From Curtobacterium sp. MCSS17_007 (GTDB lineage: Bacteria > Actinomycetota > Actinomycetes > Actinomycetales > Microbacteriaceae): 64,000 nucleotides of DNA. Numbering within the stretch: position 1 is the first letter of the stretch; the number at the start of each line of letters is the position of its first letter. Made by a program: the position numbers and the translations under genes. Shown piece after piece: positions 43,237 to 52,908 of the stretch. The notes beneath the pieces are model-generated. The model had not been told where the DNA came from. It made no database searches and saw only the letters and a list, made by a program, of their open reading frames with translations. The stretch is taken from positions 558,001 to 622,000 of the forward strand of contig NZ_CP126257.1 of assembly GCF_003234175.2 (NCBI RefSeq), in the 5' to 3' direction.

Positions 43237-44133
43237 GTGCGCAGCCTCGACGACCGGACCCCGGACCTCGTCGTGCTGGGCGAGAACCTCGACGTGCTGC
43301 CGACCCTGCCCGACGCGTCGTTCACGGTGGTGTACCTCGACCCGCCGTTCAACACCGGCCGGAAGCAGCGACGGCACGCGGTGACCGCCGAACGCCGGAC
43401 CGCCGGCGACGCCGGGACGATCACGGGCTTCCGCGGGCGCACGTACGAGCGCATCAGGGGTGACCTGATGCGCTTCGACGACCGGTTCGAGGATTACTGG
43501 GCGTTCCTCGAGCCCCGGCTGCTCGAGGCCTGGCGCCTGCTCACCGACGACGGCACGCTCTACCTGCACCTCGACTACCGCGAGGCGCACTACGCCAAGG
43601 TGTTGCTCGACGCGCTCTTCGGCCGTGACGCGTTCCTCAACGAGATCATCTGGGCGTACGACTTCGGCGCGAAGTCCCGGTCCCGCTGGCCCACGAAGCA
43701 CGACACGATCCTGGTCTACGTGAAGGACCCGGAACGGTACTGGTTCGACTCCGAGACGGTGGACCGGGAGCCGTACATGGCGCCGGGGCTCGTCACGCCG
43801 GAGAAGCGGGAGCGCGGGAAGCTGCCGACCGACGTGTGGTGGCACACGATCGTGTCGCCGACCGGCAGCGAGAAGACCGGGTACCCGACGCAGAAGCCCG
43901 AGGGGGTGCTGCGGCGCATGGTGCAGGCGTCCTCGCGCGAGGGGGACTGGGTGCTCGACTTCTTCGCGGGGAGCGGAACCCTCGGTGCAGTCGCGCGCGA
44001 CCTGGGCCGGCGGTTCGTGCTCATGGACGACAACCCGGTGGCGGTCGACGTGATGCGTCGGCGGTTGCCGCACGCGACGGTCGAGTCGGCGGTCGGTTCG
44101 GCGGTCGTGTCGCCGGTCGCGCAGCAGGACTGA
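43237..44133 (+). CDS. Orphan site-specific DNA methyltransferase (beta class)
   Basis: 298 residues. Motif IV DPPF (VYLDPPFNTG near residue 35) precedes motif I FAGSGT (near 250), the beta-class order, so it is an adenine-N6 or cytosine-N4 methyltransferase. RDLGRRFVLMDDN follows. No restriction gene is next to it, so it is an orphan (possibly regulatory). Target motif is unknown. GTG 43237 is 6 bases past GAGGAT, which could be a -10 or a ribosome site. Confidence 0.92.
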   Translation: MRSLDDRTPDLVVLGENLDVLPTLPDASFTVVYLDPPFNTGRKQRRHAVTAERRTAGDAGTITGFRGRTYERIRGDLMRFDDRFEDYWAFLEPRLLEAWRLLTDDGTLYLHLDYREAHYAKVLLDALFGRDAFLNEIIWAYDFGAKSRSRWPTKHDTILVYVKDPERYWFDSETVDREPYMAPGLVTPEKRERGKLPTDVWWHTIVSPTGSEKTGYPTQKPEGVLRRMVQASSREGDWVLDFFAGSGTLGAVARDLGRRFVLMDDNPVAVDVMRRRLPHATVESAVGSAVVSPVAQQD

Positions 44134-44200
44134 GCGCCTGCCGCCAGGAGCGGTCAGGATGGAGCGGGGCGGACGCGCAGCGCCCGGGGAGACGGGGAAG

Positions 44201-44584
44201 ATGGCGACGAGGAGTGTCCGCACGGCGGCGGTCGGAGTGATCGTCGGCGCACTCGCCCTCACGGTCGGGTGCACGGGCGGGACCGGTTCCCCGTCGACGC
44301 GGCCCGAGGACGCGAAGCGAGCGGTGCAGCAGCTCGTCGACGATCCGGCCAGTGCGCTCGGTGGGAACTGGACCGTGGAGGAGGGCCCGCGACTCGGGAC
44401 GTGCACGGACGAACGCGGCAACGGGGACGGCAGCTACTCCGGTCGCAACGGCAGGGGATCCGGCATCGCGACCATCTCGTTCACCTCGTCCGATCTGGGC
44501 GGCGGCGACACGATCAGGGCGACCTCGGAATGCGCGGCCGGCGACTACGTCGAGCTCCGGGAGCAGGAGCGTGGGCAGCGCTGA
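44201..44584 (+). CDS. Lipoprotein, hypothetical
   Basis: 127 residues with signal peptide and lipobox LTVGC near residue 24. The mature part is small (NWTVEEGPRLGTC ... ECAAGDYVEL) with two Cys for a likely disulfide. No family recognised. ATG 44201 has GGGGAAG nearby. CAGGAT near 44156 may be the -10. The next signal is the terminator palindrome. Confidence 0.75.
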   Translation: MATRSVRTAAVGVIVGALALTVGCTGGTGSPSTRPEDAKRAVQQLVDDPASALGGNWTVEEGPRLGTCTDERGNGDGSYSGRNGRGSGIATISFTSSDLGGGDTIRATSECAAGDYVELREQERGQR

Positions 44585-44606
44585 GTTCGTCACGCGCAGG
44601 ACGACG

Positions 44607-44650
44607 GAGGCGACATCGTCGACGTCGTACGACGTCGACGATGTCGCCTC
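44607..44650. terminator. 44-bp perfect palindrome, bidirectional terminator
   Basis: A perfect palindrome with its centre between 44628 and 44629 (tip GTAC). Each arm begins GAGGCGACATCGTCGACGTC. It lies between convergent genes, 22 bases past the lipoprotein stop and 15 bases past the pump stop. Confidence 0.93.
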
Positions 44651-44664
44651 GCAGCGGCGGCCTG

Positions 44665-47079
44665 CTACTCCGCCGTGTGCCGCCCGTGGTGCTCTGCCGG
44701 GGCAGCCGACTGCTCTGACGCGGCGTGCGCGGGATGCGTCCGGATCGTGGCCGTCGTTGCCGGAGGCTCGTCCACCGGCGCCGCTGCGGCGTGCGCGCCG
44801 TGGGTGGTCGCGTCCGTGAGCGGTGCCCGGGTGCCGTCCTCGGGGTCGCGACCGGTGCGGTCTGCACCGCCCGCTTCGGAGGCGGGCCGCGTGGCGGAGG
44901 AGGTGGAGCCTCCAGGCCGGTCCTGCGGCTGCTGCACCGCGACGTCGGGCGAGGTCGGGACGGCCCGCATCGACCCGGTGTCCGGCGAGACGAGCGAACC
45001 GGTGTTCGCGGCCGCCTGCTGCGCGTCGGCGGTGAGGCGGTCCGCGTCGTCCTTCGCCGCGTTCGCCTGCTCCTGCAGCGCCGACACCTTGCGGAGCGGT
45101 GGGACCCGGAAGAACCACGTCAGCACGAAGGCGAGCAGGATCACGCCGAGGCCGACCCAGTACACGACGACGGCCGACTGGCTGAACCCGACCAGGAACG
45201 GACGGGTGAGCCGCTGGTCCGCGCCGTTGAGGAACGACGTGTCGCTCGTGGCCGAGCCGGCGGACGAGCTGGCTGCCGTGTCGCCGTCCTTCAGCTGGTC
45301 GACCAGCTTCGGCGCGACCTCGTCGACCACGGCCTTCCGCTGGTCGGCGTTGCTGTAGTCGATCTGCAGCGTGCCGTCGACGACCTCGGCGTTCGCCTTC
45401 GACGCGGCGGTCTCGAGCGCCTGCTGCTCGGCCGCCGACTTGTTCGCGGCGACCTGCTCGGCGACGACCGAGTCGGCGGAGGCGGCGGGGATCCGACCGG
45501 CGGCGACCTGCTGCTGCACCTGCGCGGTGACCTGCTCCGTCACGGCCTGGTCGGCGGCCTGCTTCGCGGCAGCCGCGCCCTTGTCGAGCCCCTGCTGGAC
45601 GTTCCGCTGCACCGGGTCGACGATCTTCGACCAGATCTGGTCCATGACGCCCTTGTTCTCGGGGGCACTGGCGACCGAGGGGGTGAGGGCTGCGTTCAAC
45701 GCCGGCTTCAGGGTGGCCTCGTCCTGCATCGCACCGGTGATGTTCGTCGGCATCAGCGTGAACAGGACCGACAGGAGCACCGCGGTGCCCATGGTGCCGC
45801 CGATCTGCCGGAAGAACGTCGCGGCGCTCGTGGCCACGCCGATGTCCCGCGGCGAGACCGAGTTCTGCGCAGCGAGGGTCAGGGTCTGCATGAGCTGCCC
45901 GAGCCCGAGGCCGATGCCGAACATGCCGAGCATGAGGAACCACAGCGCGCTGTCGGCGGTCAGGAAGGTCAGGACCGTGAAGCCGATCGCCGTGAACGCG
46001 GTGCCGGTCACGGGGAACACGCCGTAGCGGCCGGTGCGCGAGATGATCTGGCCGGACGCGATCGAGGAGATCATCAGGCCGAGCACCATCGGCAGCATCG
46101 CGAAGCCCGACTCCGTCGGCGTGACGCCCTTCACGATCTGCAGGTAGAGCGGGATCGTCAGCATCGCGCCGAACATCCCGAAGCCGACGAGCACGGACAG
46201 GACGGCGGCCATCGAGAACACCCGCGAGCCGAAGAGCTTGAGCGGCAGGATCGCGTCGTCGCCCATGGAGCGTTCGACGATCACGAAGGCGACGAGACCG
46301 AGCGCGCCGATCGCGTAGCAGGCGAAGGCGCCGGGGGAGTCCCAGCCCCACTCGCGGCCCTGCTCGGCGATGAGGAGCAGCGGGACGAGGGTGACGATGA
46401 CGAGGGTGGCGCCCCACCAGTCGATGCGGGGCTTGCCGCGCTCGCCGAACTTCGGCAGGTGCAGGAAGGTGGTCACCATGACGAGGGCGACGATGCCGAC
46501 CGGCACGTTGACGAGGAAGACCCAGCGCCAGCCGCTGACGAAGAGGATCTCGGACGCACCGGCGAACAGGCCGCCGACGAGCGGACCGATGACCGACGAG
46601 ATGCCGAACACGGCCAGGAAGTAGCCCTGGTACTTCGCGCGCTCGCGCGGTGCGAGCATGTCGCCCATGATCGCGAGCGGCAGCGACATGAGACCACCGG
46701 CGCCGAGGCCCTGCAGCGCGCGGAACCCGGCGAGCATGAGCATCGAGGTCGAGAACGACGCGGCGAGCGACCCGAGGATGAAGATGCCGATCGCGGTGAG
46801 GAACAGCGGGCGGCGGCCGAAGATGTCGGAGAGCTTGCCGTAGATCGGCGTCGTGATCGTGGACGCGATCAGGTACGCCGTGGTCACCCAGGCCTGCTGG
46901 TCGAGGCCGTGCAGGTCGTCGCCGATCGTGCGGATCGCGGTGCCCACGATGGTCTGGTCGAGCGCACCGAGGAACATGCCGGCCATCAGCCCGTAGATGA
47001 CGAGCAGGATCTGCCGGTGGTTCATCACCGCGTTCGAGGACGTGGTGGGGGCCGCGGGTGCGGTCGCCGTCTGGGTCAT
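44665..47079 (-). CDS. DHA2 family drug efflux MFS transporter
   Basis: 804 residues, much longer than the usual 500. Fourteen helices of the EmrB/QacA type: ALDQTIVGTAIRTIG (motif D1), GKLSDIFGRRPLFL (motif A), ALQGLGAGGLMSLPLAIMGD, and WRWVFLVNVPVG. A Gln/Ala-rich extracytoplasmic loop of about 170 residues lies between helices 13 and 14 (after about residue 450), and a disordered tail of 170 residues follows. Antibiotic or toxicant export is probable. The upstream region has inverted repeats; no regulator gene is adjacent. Confidence 0.92.
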   Translation of the reverse strand: MTQTATAPAAPTTSSNAVMNHRQILLVIYGLMAGMFLGALDQTIVGTAIRTIGDDLHGLDQQAWVTTAYLIASTITTPIYGKLSDIFGRRPLFLTAIGIFILGSLAASFSTSMLMLAGFRALQGLGAGGLMSLPLAIMGDMLAPRERAKYQGYFLAVFGISSVIGPLVGGLFAGASEILFVSGWRWVFLVNVPVGIVALVMVTTFLHLPKFGERGKPRIDWWGATLVIVTLVPLLLIAEQGREWGWDSPGAFACYAIGALGLVAFVIVERSMGDDAILPLKLFGSRVFSMAAVLSVLVGFGMFGAMLTIPLYLQIVKGVTPTESGFAMLPMVLGLMISSIASGQIISRTGRYGVFPVTGTAFTAIGFTVLTFLTADSALWFLMLGMFGIGLGLGQLMQTLTLAAQNSVSPRDIGVATSAATFFRQIGGTMGTAVLLSVLFTLMPTNITGAMQDEATLKPALNAALTPSVASAPENKGVMDQIWSKIVDPVQRNVQQGLDKGAAAAKQAADQAVTEQVTAQVQQQVAAGRIPAASADSVVAEQVAANKSAAEQQALETAASKANAEVVDGTLQIDYSNADQRKAVVDEVAPKLVDQLKDGDTAASSSAGSATSDTSFLNGADQRLTRPFLVGFSQSAVVVYWVGLGVILLAFVLTWFFRVPPLRKVSALQEQANAAKDDADRLTADAQQAAANTGSLVSPDTGSMRAVPTSPDVAVQQPQDRPGGSTSSATRPASEAGGADRTGRDPEDGTRAPLTDATTHGAHAAAAPVDEPPATTATIRTHPAHAASEQSAAPAEHHGRHTAE

Positions 47080-47140
47080 TCGGTCTCCCGTGCGTACTGG
47101 AGCGCGCAGGCGCTCCGACCCGGGCGCGGGGGAGCCTTAA

Positions 47141-47172
47141 TTGCGCGCAGTGCAAAAATACAACCAGCGCAA
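47141..47172 (-). promoter_or_regulatory. Candidate operator of the DHA2 pump
   Basis: TTGCGC (47141-47146) and GCGCAA (47167-47172) are inverted arms; inside, TTGCGCGCAGTGCAA also has TTGC/GCAA ends. The tract is an AT-rich island (TGCAAAAATACAA) 60 bases upstream of the pump start. It looks like a MarR/TetR-style site, but the regulator must lie elsewhere. Confidence 0.5.
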
Positions 47173-47258
47173 ACGGATTGTTCTCATCCGCGTCGTTCCT
47201 GTGGACATCGGCAGGGTCCTCCGGCTGATGTGCAGGAGTGACCGCGCGGGCGGGAACG

Positions 47259-47296
47259 GCAGGGGCGCCACCGGATCGAACCGGTGACGCCCCTGC
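47259..47296 (-). terminator. pgm terminator
   Basis: Arms of 16 bases (47259-47274 and 47281-47296) with one mismatch and the six-base loop ATCGAA, 15 bases past the pgm stop. Confidence 0.9.
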
Positions 47297-47310
47297 TCGG
47301 TCGTCCGTGA

Positions 47311-48930
<1,620 letters not shown>

Positions 48931-49008
48931 GGGCCCATCCTGGCACTAGGCCCCCTGGCGTGTGTCGCGGGTTCGCGCAACGACACCGCAGGTGACTACC
49001 GTCGTGGC

Positions 49009-49437
49009 ATGGGGGAGACGGTGCGCGCGAACGACGCGCTGCTCGCGGCGGTCGGGCGGGGCGACGGTGCGGTGCTGCACACGACAGCCGGGACGACGGT
49101 CTCGTGGGCAGCGCTGCACGTGCTCGCCGAACACGGCTTCCGGTGGGCTCCGGAGGCGGTGGGCCCGACCGCTCCCCCGCCCGGGCGGCGGCTGCACGTC
49201 GATCTCGTGGTCGAGCACGACCCGGCACCAGGCATCCTGCTCGGCGTCGCGCCGTCACGGTTCGTCGAGCGCGCGTTCGAGGCAGTACCGAGGTTCGCCA
49301 TCGTCGAGGACGGTGCGGCCGTCACGCCCGACCGCTTGACCGTCACGGCGGAGCGGCGCTCGCCGCGGGATGCGCTGTTCATCGTCACGATGCCGGAGGG
49401 CCCGGCCCTCGGCGGTGTCCTCGTCGTGCAGCGCTGA
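49009..49437 (+). CDS. Hypothetical protein
   Basis: 142 residues, soluble, alpha-beta (AVLHTTAGTTVSW, LHVDLVVEHDPAPG, FIVTMPEGPALGG). No family recognised. TACCGT lies 6 bases before ATG 49009. The ATG of the CDI-type immunity gene follows its TGA directly, so the patch probably shares this promoter. Confidence 0.75.
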   Translation: MGETVRANDALLAAVGRGDGAVLHTTAGTTVSWAALHVLAEHGFRWAPEAVGPTAPPPGRRLHVDLVVEHDPAPGILLGVAPSRFVERAFEAVPRFAIVEDGAAVTPDRLTVTAERRSPRDALFIVTMPEGPALGGVLVVQR

Positions 49438-49779
49438 ATGGATAAGCACGAGTACTACCGGAGCGTGGCGGCTCGCGCTCCGGGCTTCAGATCGCTCTTG
49501 GCGGCTGAGTTCAACTACGACTGGGACCTTGACTGGCCGGATGTCGAGTCCGTGCTCGTCAACGACCTCGACGAGGTATCGCGGGCCGAGAACGTCCAGT
49601 ACCGCGACGAACTGGACTACCTGTTGCAGGAGCTGCCGACTGACAGTGACGTCGACGGCTTCTTCAAGTTCGTGGGTACGGGCCTCTTGCCGCGGGTCGA
49701 CCTCGGGCAGTCAGCGCGGTCGTGGATGCTCGAACTCCGTGACCGGGCAGCACGGAACGTTCAGTCGAAAGCAGAGTGA
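49438..49779 (+). CDS. CDI-type immunity protein (CdiI_2-like), intact
   Basis: 113 residues, acidic and Trp/Asp-rich. AEFNYDWDLDWPDVESVLVNDL near residues 22-43 matches the start pattern of the contact-dependent growth inhibition immunity family CdiI_2 (recalled, not searched), and the C-terminal half reads LLQELPTDSDVDGFF ... VDLGQSARSWMLELRD. Such proteins neutralise a partner toxin in the cytoplasm. No toxin gene is adjacent. DNA is noticeably less GC-rich (38 of 60 bases in 49441-49500) than neighbours, suggesting transfer. The start is the ATG immediately after the previous stop. Confidence 0.75.
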   Translation: MDKHEYYRSVAARAPGFRSLLAAEFNYDWDLDWPDVESVLVNDLDEVSRAENVQYRDELDYLLQELPTDSDVDGFFKFVGTGLLPRVDLGQSARSWMLELRDRAARNVQSKAE

Positions 49780-49831
49780 TGAGGAGACCCGGGAAGCGCG
49801 GTTGCATCACCGTCGAGGTGAGAGGGCAAGC

Positions 49832-50446
49832 ATGACGGAACACACGGTGCGTACCGGGGGATCCTACTTCCCGAGTGTCGAGCGAGCGGATGACGCAGTG
49901 GCGTACGCGCTCGACGCCAATCACGAGCGGATCAGGAGTGGGGTGGCGAACGGCGCCCATCGTCCGCTGCGGATCTACGCGGTTCCGGGCGGGGTCACAG
50001 GGCGGGGGAACCCCTTCCTGGAACCGCAGGACCTCGAAGCCGTCCGCGTCGTCCTGGTCGGAACCTCGGACGACTCCTCGGGGTACTTCGTGTTCACGGC
50101 GTACCCCGCTGTGGCGAGCATCACAGAGCGGAACTTCCACGGCTTCGACACCTTCGTCGGCACCTACTTCCACCAGGACTGGGCCGAGGAGCCGTACTCT
50201 GCGGAGCAAGCGCTCGAGGATCACCTCGCACGCTCTTCGCCCGGCGCGCTCAGCGAGTTGCTCGAGGACGTCCGTGACCTGGACGGAGTCCTCCCGGACG
50301 AGGCAGCCCTCGGGGGCCGTCTCATCGAGCTCGACTGCAACTACGTCCCGTCAGACGACGGGATCGACGACCGTACCTGGCTTCGGGAGGTGGCTGCGCG
50401 GGTCGAGTGGCACCTCAGCGGCGCTGATCCGGGGGTCACGCGGTGA
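49832..50446 (+). CDS. RNase A-like toxin fragment fused to CDI-type immunity domain
   Basis: 204 residues. Residues 1-95 resemble the second half of the bacterial RNase A-like toxin domain (SVERADDAVAYALDAN, then RVVLVGTSDDSSGYFVFTAYPAV; Thr-Ala-Tyr in FTAYP is the recalled active-site segment of this family). The N-terminal His-containing part of the toxin is missing. Residues 101-204 read as CdiI_2: NFHGFDTFVGTYFHQDW and LELDCNYVPSDDGIDDRTWLREV. So an inactive toxin piece appears joined in frame to an immunity domain. A GAGAGGG ribosome site lies before the ATG. The match is by eye and the toxin assignment is less certain than the immunity one. Confidence 0.6.
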   Translation: MTEHTVRTGGSYFPSVERADDAVAYALDANHERIRSGVANGAHRPLRIYAVPGGVTGRGNPFLEPQDLEAVRVVLVGTSDDSSGYFVFTAYPAVASITERNFHGFDTFVGTYFHQDWAEEPYSAEQALEDHLARSSPGALSELLEDVRDLDGVLPDEAALGGRLIELDCNYVPSDDGIDDRTWLREVAARVEWHLSGADPGVTR

Positions 50447-50571
50447 GCGACTACGTCGAGCAGTCGGGCATCGTCCGGACGGTCTTGGTACGATTTGCCG
50501 TCGACGACCGCGTGGTCAGCACGTTCCCGGACCCCGCGATCTTCGCTGCCCAGGAACGGCTCGACTCTTGA
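50443..50571 (+). CDS. 42-residue small ORF in immunity patch
   Basis: The GTG overlaps the TGA of the fusion gene (GTGA) and the frame ends at TGA 50569-50571. The product reads VSDYVEQSGIVRTVLVRFAVDD and ends DPAIFAAQERLDS. It may be real and coupled, or a remnant of a longer gene. No family recognised. Confidence 0.4.
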   Translation: MSDYVEQSGIVRTVLVRFAVDDRVVSTFPDPAIFAAQERLDS

Positions 50572-50576
50572 TCGAG

Positions 50577-50892
50577 ATGGAGAAGTTCGCGGCGAGAGTG
50601 CCGTCTTTCGCGAACTTGATGGGCGGGGGGCCAACCAGGATTGGCGCGATGAGTGGCGCTCTGCAGAGGAGATCGTCATTTCGGTTCTCGGAGAACGCTC
50701 CGACCAGCTACGGAGCATGCTCCAGGACCTTCGCCGGATCGACCAGGTCTGTTCGGATGACGACATCGATTCGCTGCTGTTCTCGCTCGGTTCTGGGTTC
50801 TCGCCTGAGACGGAGTGGGGCATGAGTCCGAAGGGTTGGGTGCAGGATCTCGAGGTTCGGCTGGAGCGGCAGCTGGTTGCGCGAGGCGACGC
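50577..50892 (+). pseudogene. CDI-type immunity gene broken by a one-base deletion in a G-run
   Basis: The frame starts MEKFAARVPSFANLMGG (50577 on), then shifts at the G6 run near 50624-50630. The second half continues in another frame as NQDWRDEWRSAEEIVISVLG ... LGSGFSPETEWGMSPKGWVQDLEVRLE. Joined with one extra G the two give FANLMG..ANQDWRDEW, the CdiI_2 pattern of the intact copies. Length about 105 residues. Confidence 0.65.
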
Positions 50893-51010
50893 ATGGGAGT
50901 GCCGATCGGCTGCTCGGCATGTCGTCTCGCGAGTGGTTGATCGGACCTCGCGCGGCGCCCCCGTGAGAGTCCTCGATGCAGCACGCAGGCGAGAGTACGG
51001 AAAACGTCGC

Positions 51011-51345
51011 GAGACAGCGCACACGGTGCGACCGGTTCCTCCTACTTCCTCAGCGTCGACCGTGCAAACGAGTCGGTCGCGCACGCTCTCGACTTCAACC
51101 AGGAGGTCATCCGGAGATGGGTCGCGGCGGGGGCATCGAGACCGTTGCGGGGCTTCTCCGTGCCGGAAGGTTGCACCGCCGGGGCGGAAGCGCTGCGGGG
51201 TGATCGAACCGGGGTCGTCGTGCGCTTGCGCTGCGAGGATGATCGCTTCGAGTCTCGTTCCCGGCGGGAAGTCCTGGCGTGGGCGCTCAGACTCGATGAG
51301 CCCGTCACGGAATCCGTCGCACCAGAGGGAGCGACCATCGTCTGA
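51011..51345 (+). pseudogene. Second RNase A-like toxin fragment, frameshifted
   Basis: HTVR in one frame (51020-51031), then TGSSYFLSVDRANESVAHALDFN in another. The intact copy has GTGCGTACCGG where this has GTGCGACCGG, so one T was lost. Over 47 residues it matches the intact fragment at 29 positions by hand count, then diverges after LRGFSVPEG and ends EPVTESVAPEGATIV. No FTAYP-type end is present. Confidence 0.6.
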
Positions 51346-51378
51346 TCCCGCGACCGAGATCAGCTGGTCCAGGCGCTC

Positions 51379-51795
51379 GTGACTGCCGATTCCTGGCAGC
51401 GGCTTGCGGCCTTACGGAGAGAACTGTTCGCTCACCTCGACGACGTTGCTCACGAGGACGCGCCAGCGGTTCCGACGTGCGAGGCGTTCGCGGACGCGCT
51501 CGACGACGCGGGGCTCGAGTGGGAGGGCGACGATCGACAGGAGGACCCGTGCGGAGATCGGGCCACCCTCCGTCGCGTCGACCTCGGCGAAGCGGTCACA
51601 CATCGGCTCCTCATGTGGGAGTTCCCGTACAACGACGAGCCGTCGGGATGGCTCTGGGATTGCGCACCGTCCACGCAGGCTCGGTTCCTGCGCGCACTCG
51701 AGTGGGCGCGGCGTCATCCTGACGAGTGGCCGCCGCAGCTCATCCAGCATCCGATGGCGAAGCGCCACCCATGGGGGCCACGACTCGATCGGTGA
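51379..51795 (+). CDS. Hypothetical protein at the end of the immunity patch
   Basis: 138 residues, acidic, Trp-rich (LEWEGDDRQEDPCGDRATLRR, LLMWEFPYNDEPSGWLWD, and ALEWARRHPDEWPPQLIQHPM). No family recognised. Composition and position suggest a further immunity-type protein, which is inference. GTG 51379 starts 33 bases past the frameshifted remnant. A terminator follows the stop at 51803. Confidence 0.6.
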   Translation: MTADSWQRLAALRRELFAHLDDVAHEDAPAVPTCEAFADALDDAGLEWEGDDRQEDPCGDRATLRRVDLGEAVTHRLLMWEFPYNDEPSGWLWDCAPSTQARFLRALEWARRHPDEWPPQLIQHPMAKRHPWGPRLDR

Positions 51796-51802
51796 GCACA
51801 GA

Positions 51803-51860
51803 GCGAGCGGCCGCCCGACCGGGAAGGTGGGGGGACGTCCCGGGTCGTGCGGCCGCTCGC
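51803..51860. terminator. Bidirectional terminator closing the immunity patch
   Basis: GCGAGCGGCCGC (51803-51814) and GCGGCCGCTCGC (51849-51860) are perfect inverted 12-mers; a second CGACC pairing lies inside. It separates the 51379 gene from the convergent gene at 51880. Confidence 0.8.
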
Positions 51861-51879
51861 GGTCTGGGGGAGTGGCGGC

Positions 51880-52125
51880 TCAGGCGGTCCGGAACGAACC
51901 GGTGGCCGTCCTGAGCGAACCGGTCACGGTTCGCACCGAGGCGGTCGAGGTGCCGGGGCGCCGGAACTGCGTGTCCACGAAACGGCCCAGGGCGCGGCCG
52001 ATGCCGGTGCCGGTGTAGCTGCCGATCGGGCGCCAGGCGGCCTCGACCGCGTAGGCACCGAGCTCGTCACGCTGCTCGAGACCGGAGACGTAGGCACCGC
52101 CGAGGGGGTTCTGTCGGTTCTGCAC
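51880..52125 (-). CDS. Small conserved-looking hypothetical protein
   Basis: 81 residues: NRQNPLGGAYVSGLEQRDELGAYAVEAA then a Thr/Ser/Arg-rich tail. Not recognised. GTG 52125 is preferred over the upstream ATG since GAGGAG lies 6-8 bases before it. Confidence 0.6.
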   Translation of the reverse strand: MQNRQNPLGGAYVSGLEQRDELGAYAVEAAWRPIGSYTGTGIGRALGRFVDTQFRRPGTSTASVRTVTGSLRTATGSFRTA

Positions 52126-52245
52126 GGGTGCTCCTCGTCGTCGTGCCACGGGTCACCGATCGCCGGGCCGACGATCAGGACGCCGTCGGCTGATGACGAC
52201 CACGCTACCTCGTTGTCTTGCATGGTGCAAGACAACGAGGTGTGC

Positions 52246-52908
52246 TCACGCGACGAGCTCGCAGAAGGTCCGGCCGTCGGAGGTCCAGCTCTGACGAGCC
52301 TGCAGGCCGGCGGACGCCGCGTGCTCGAGCAGCGCGTCGACGCCCACCTCGGCCCAGGGGAAGCCCTCACTGCGGTTGCCGTCCACGTCGACCACGTGCG
52401 CGGTGAACGCACGGTCGGCCGAGCGGTCGGCGTGCGTCTCGACGACCACGCGACCACCGTCGCGGACGATCTCGCCGCAGCGGGCCAGGAGTGCGACCGG
52501 GTCGCCACCGATGCCGATGTTGCCGTCGATCACGAGCGCGGTGTCCCAGCGGCCCTCGTCGGGGATGGTGTCGAAGACCGAGCCCTGCACCGCGGTGCCG
52601 CCGGAGCGTCGGGCGATCGCGACGGCCTCGGCGGAGACGTCCACGCCGAGCGACGGGATGCCCAGGGCTCTCGCTGCGACGAGCATGCGCCCGGGACCGC
52701 AGCCGATGTCGATCACGGGGCCGTCGGCGCCCTCGAGCAGCGAGCGGTCGACACGGTCGGCCGCGGCGCTCCACCGGCCGACGTCCATCGTGACCTCGAC
52801 GTCGGGGCGTTCGGGGTCGGTCAGGCGCAGGTGGCCGTCGGTCTGCAGCGCGCGGGCGTACGGCTCGCCGCCGCCGGCGCCGAACGTGACGGTGTCGTGC
52901 ATCGTCAT
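52246..52908 (-). CDS. Class I SAM-dependent methyltransferase
   Basis: 220 residues. SAM motif I IDIGCGPGRML near residue 67, GVDVSAEAV (motif II), and DTALVIDGNIGIGG (motif IV region). Last gene of the glycosyltransferase operon; its ATG overlaps the upstream TGA (ATGA). Acceptor unknown, possibly a small sugar or lipid. Confidence 0.88.
   Translation of the reverse strand: MTMHDTVTFGAGGGEPYARALQTDGHLRLTDPERPDVEVTMDVGRWSAAADRVDRSLLEGADGPVIDIGCGPGRMLVAARALGIPSLGVDVSAEAVAIARRSGGTAVQGSVFDTIPDEGRWDTALVIDGNIGIGGDPVALLARCGEIVRDGGRVVVETHADRSADRAFTAHVVDVDGNRSEGFPWAEVGVDALLEHAASAGLQARQSWTSDGRTFCELVA

Noticed and set aside
49438..51795. Possible prophage or transposon remnant
   Set aside because: Lower GC and decay are present, but no integrase, transposase, att-like direct repeats or phage genes were seen.
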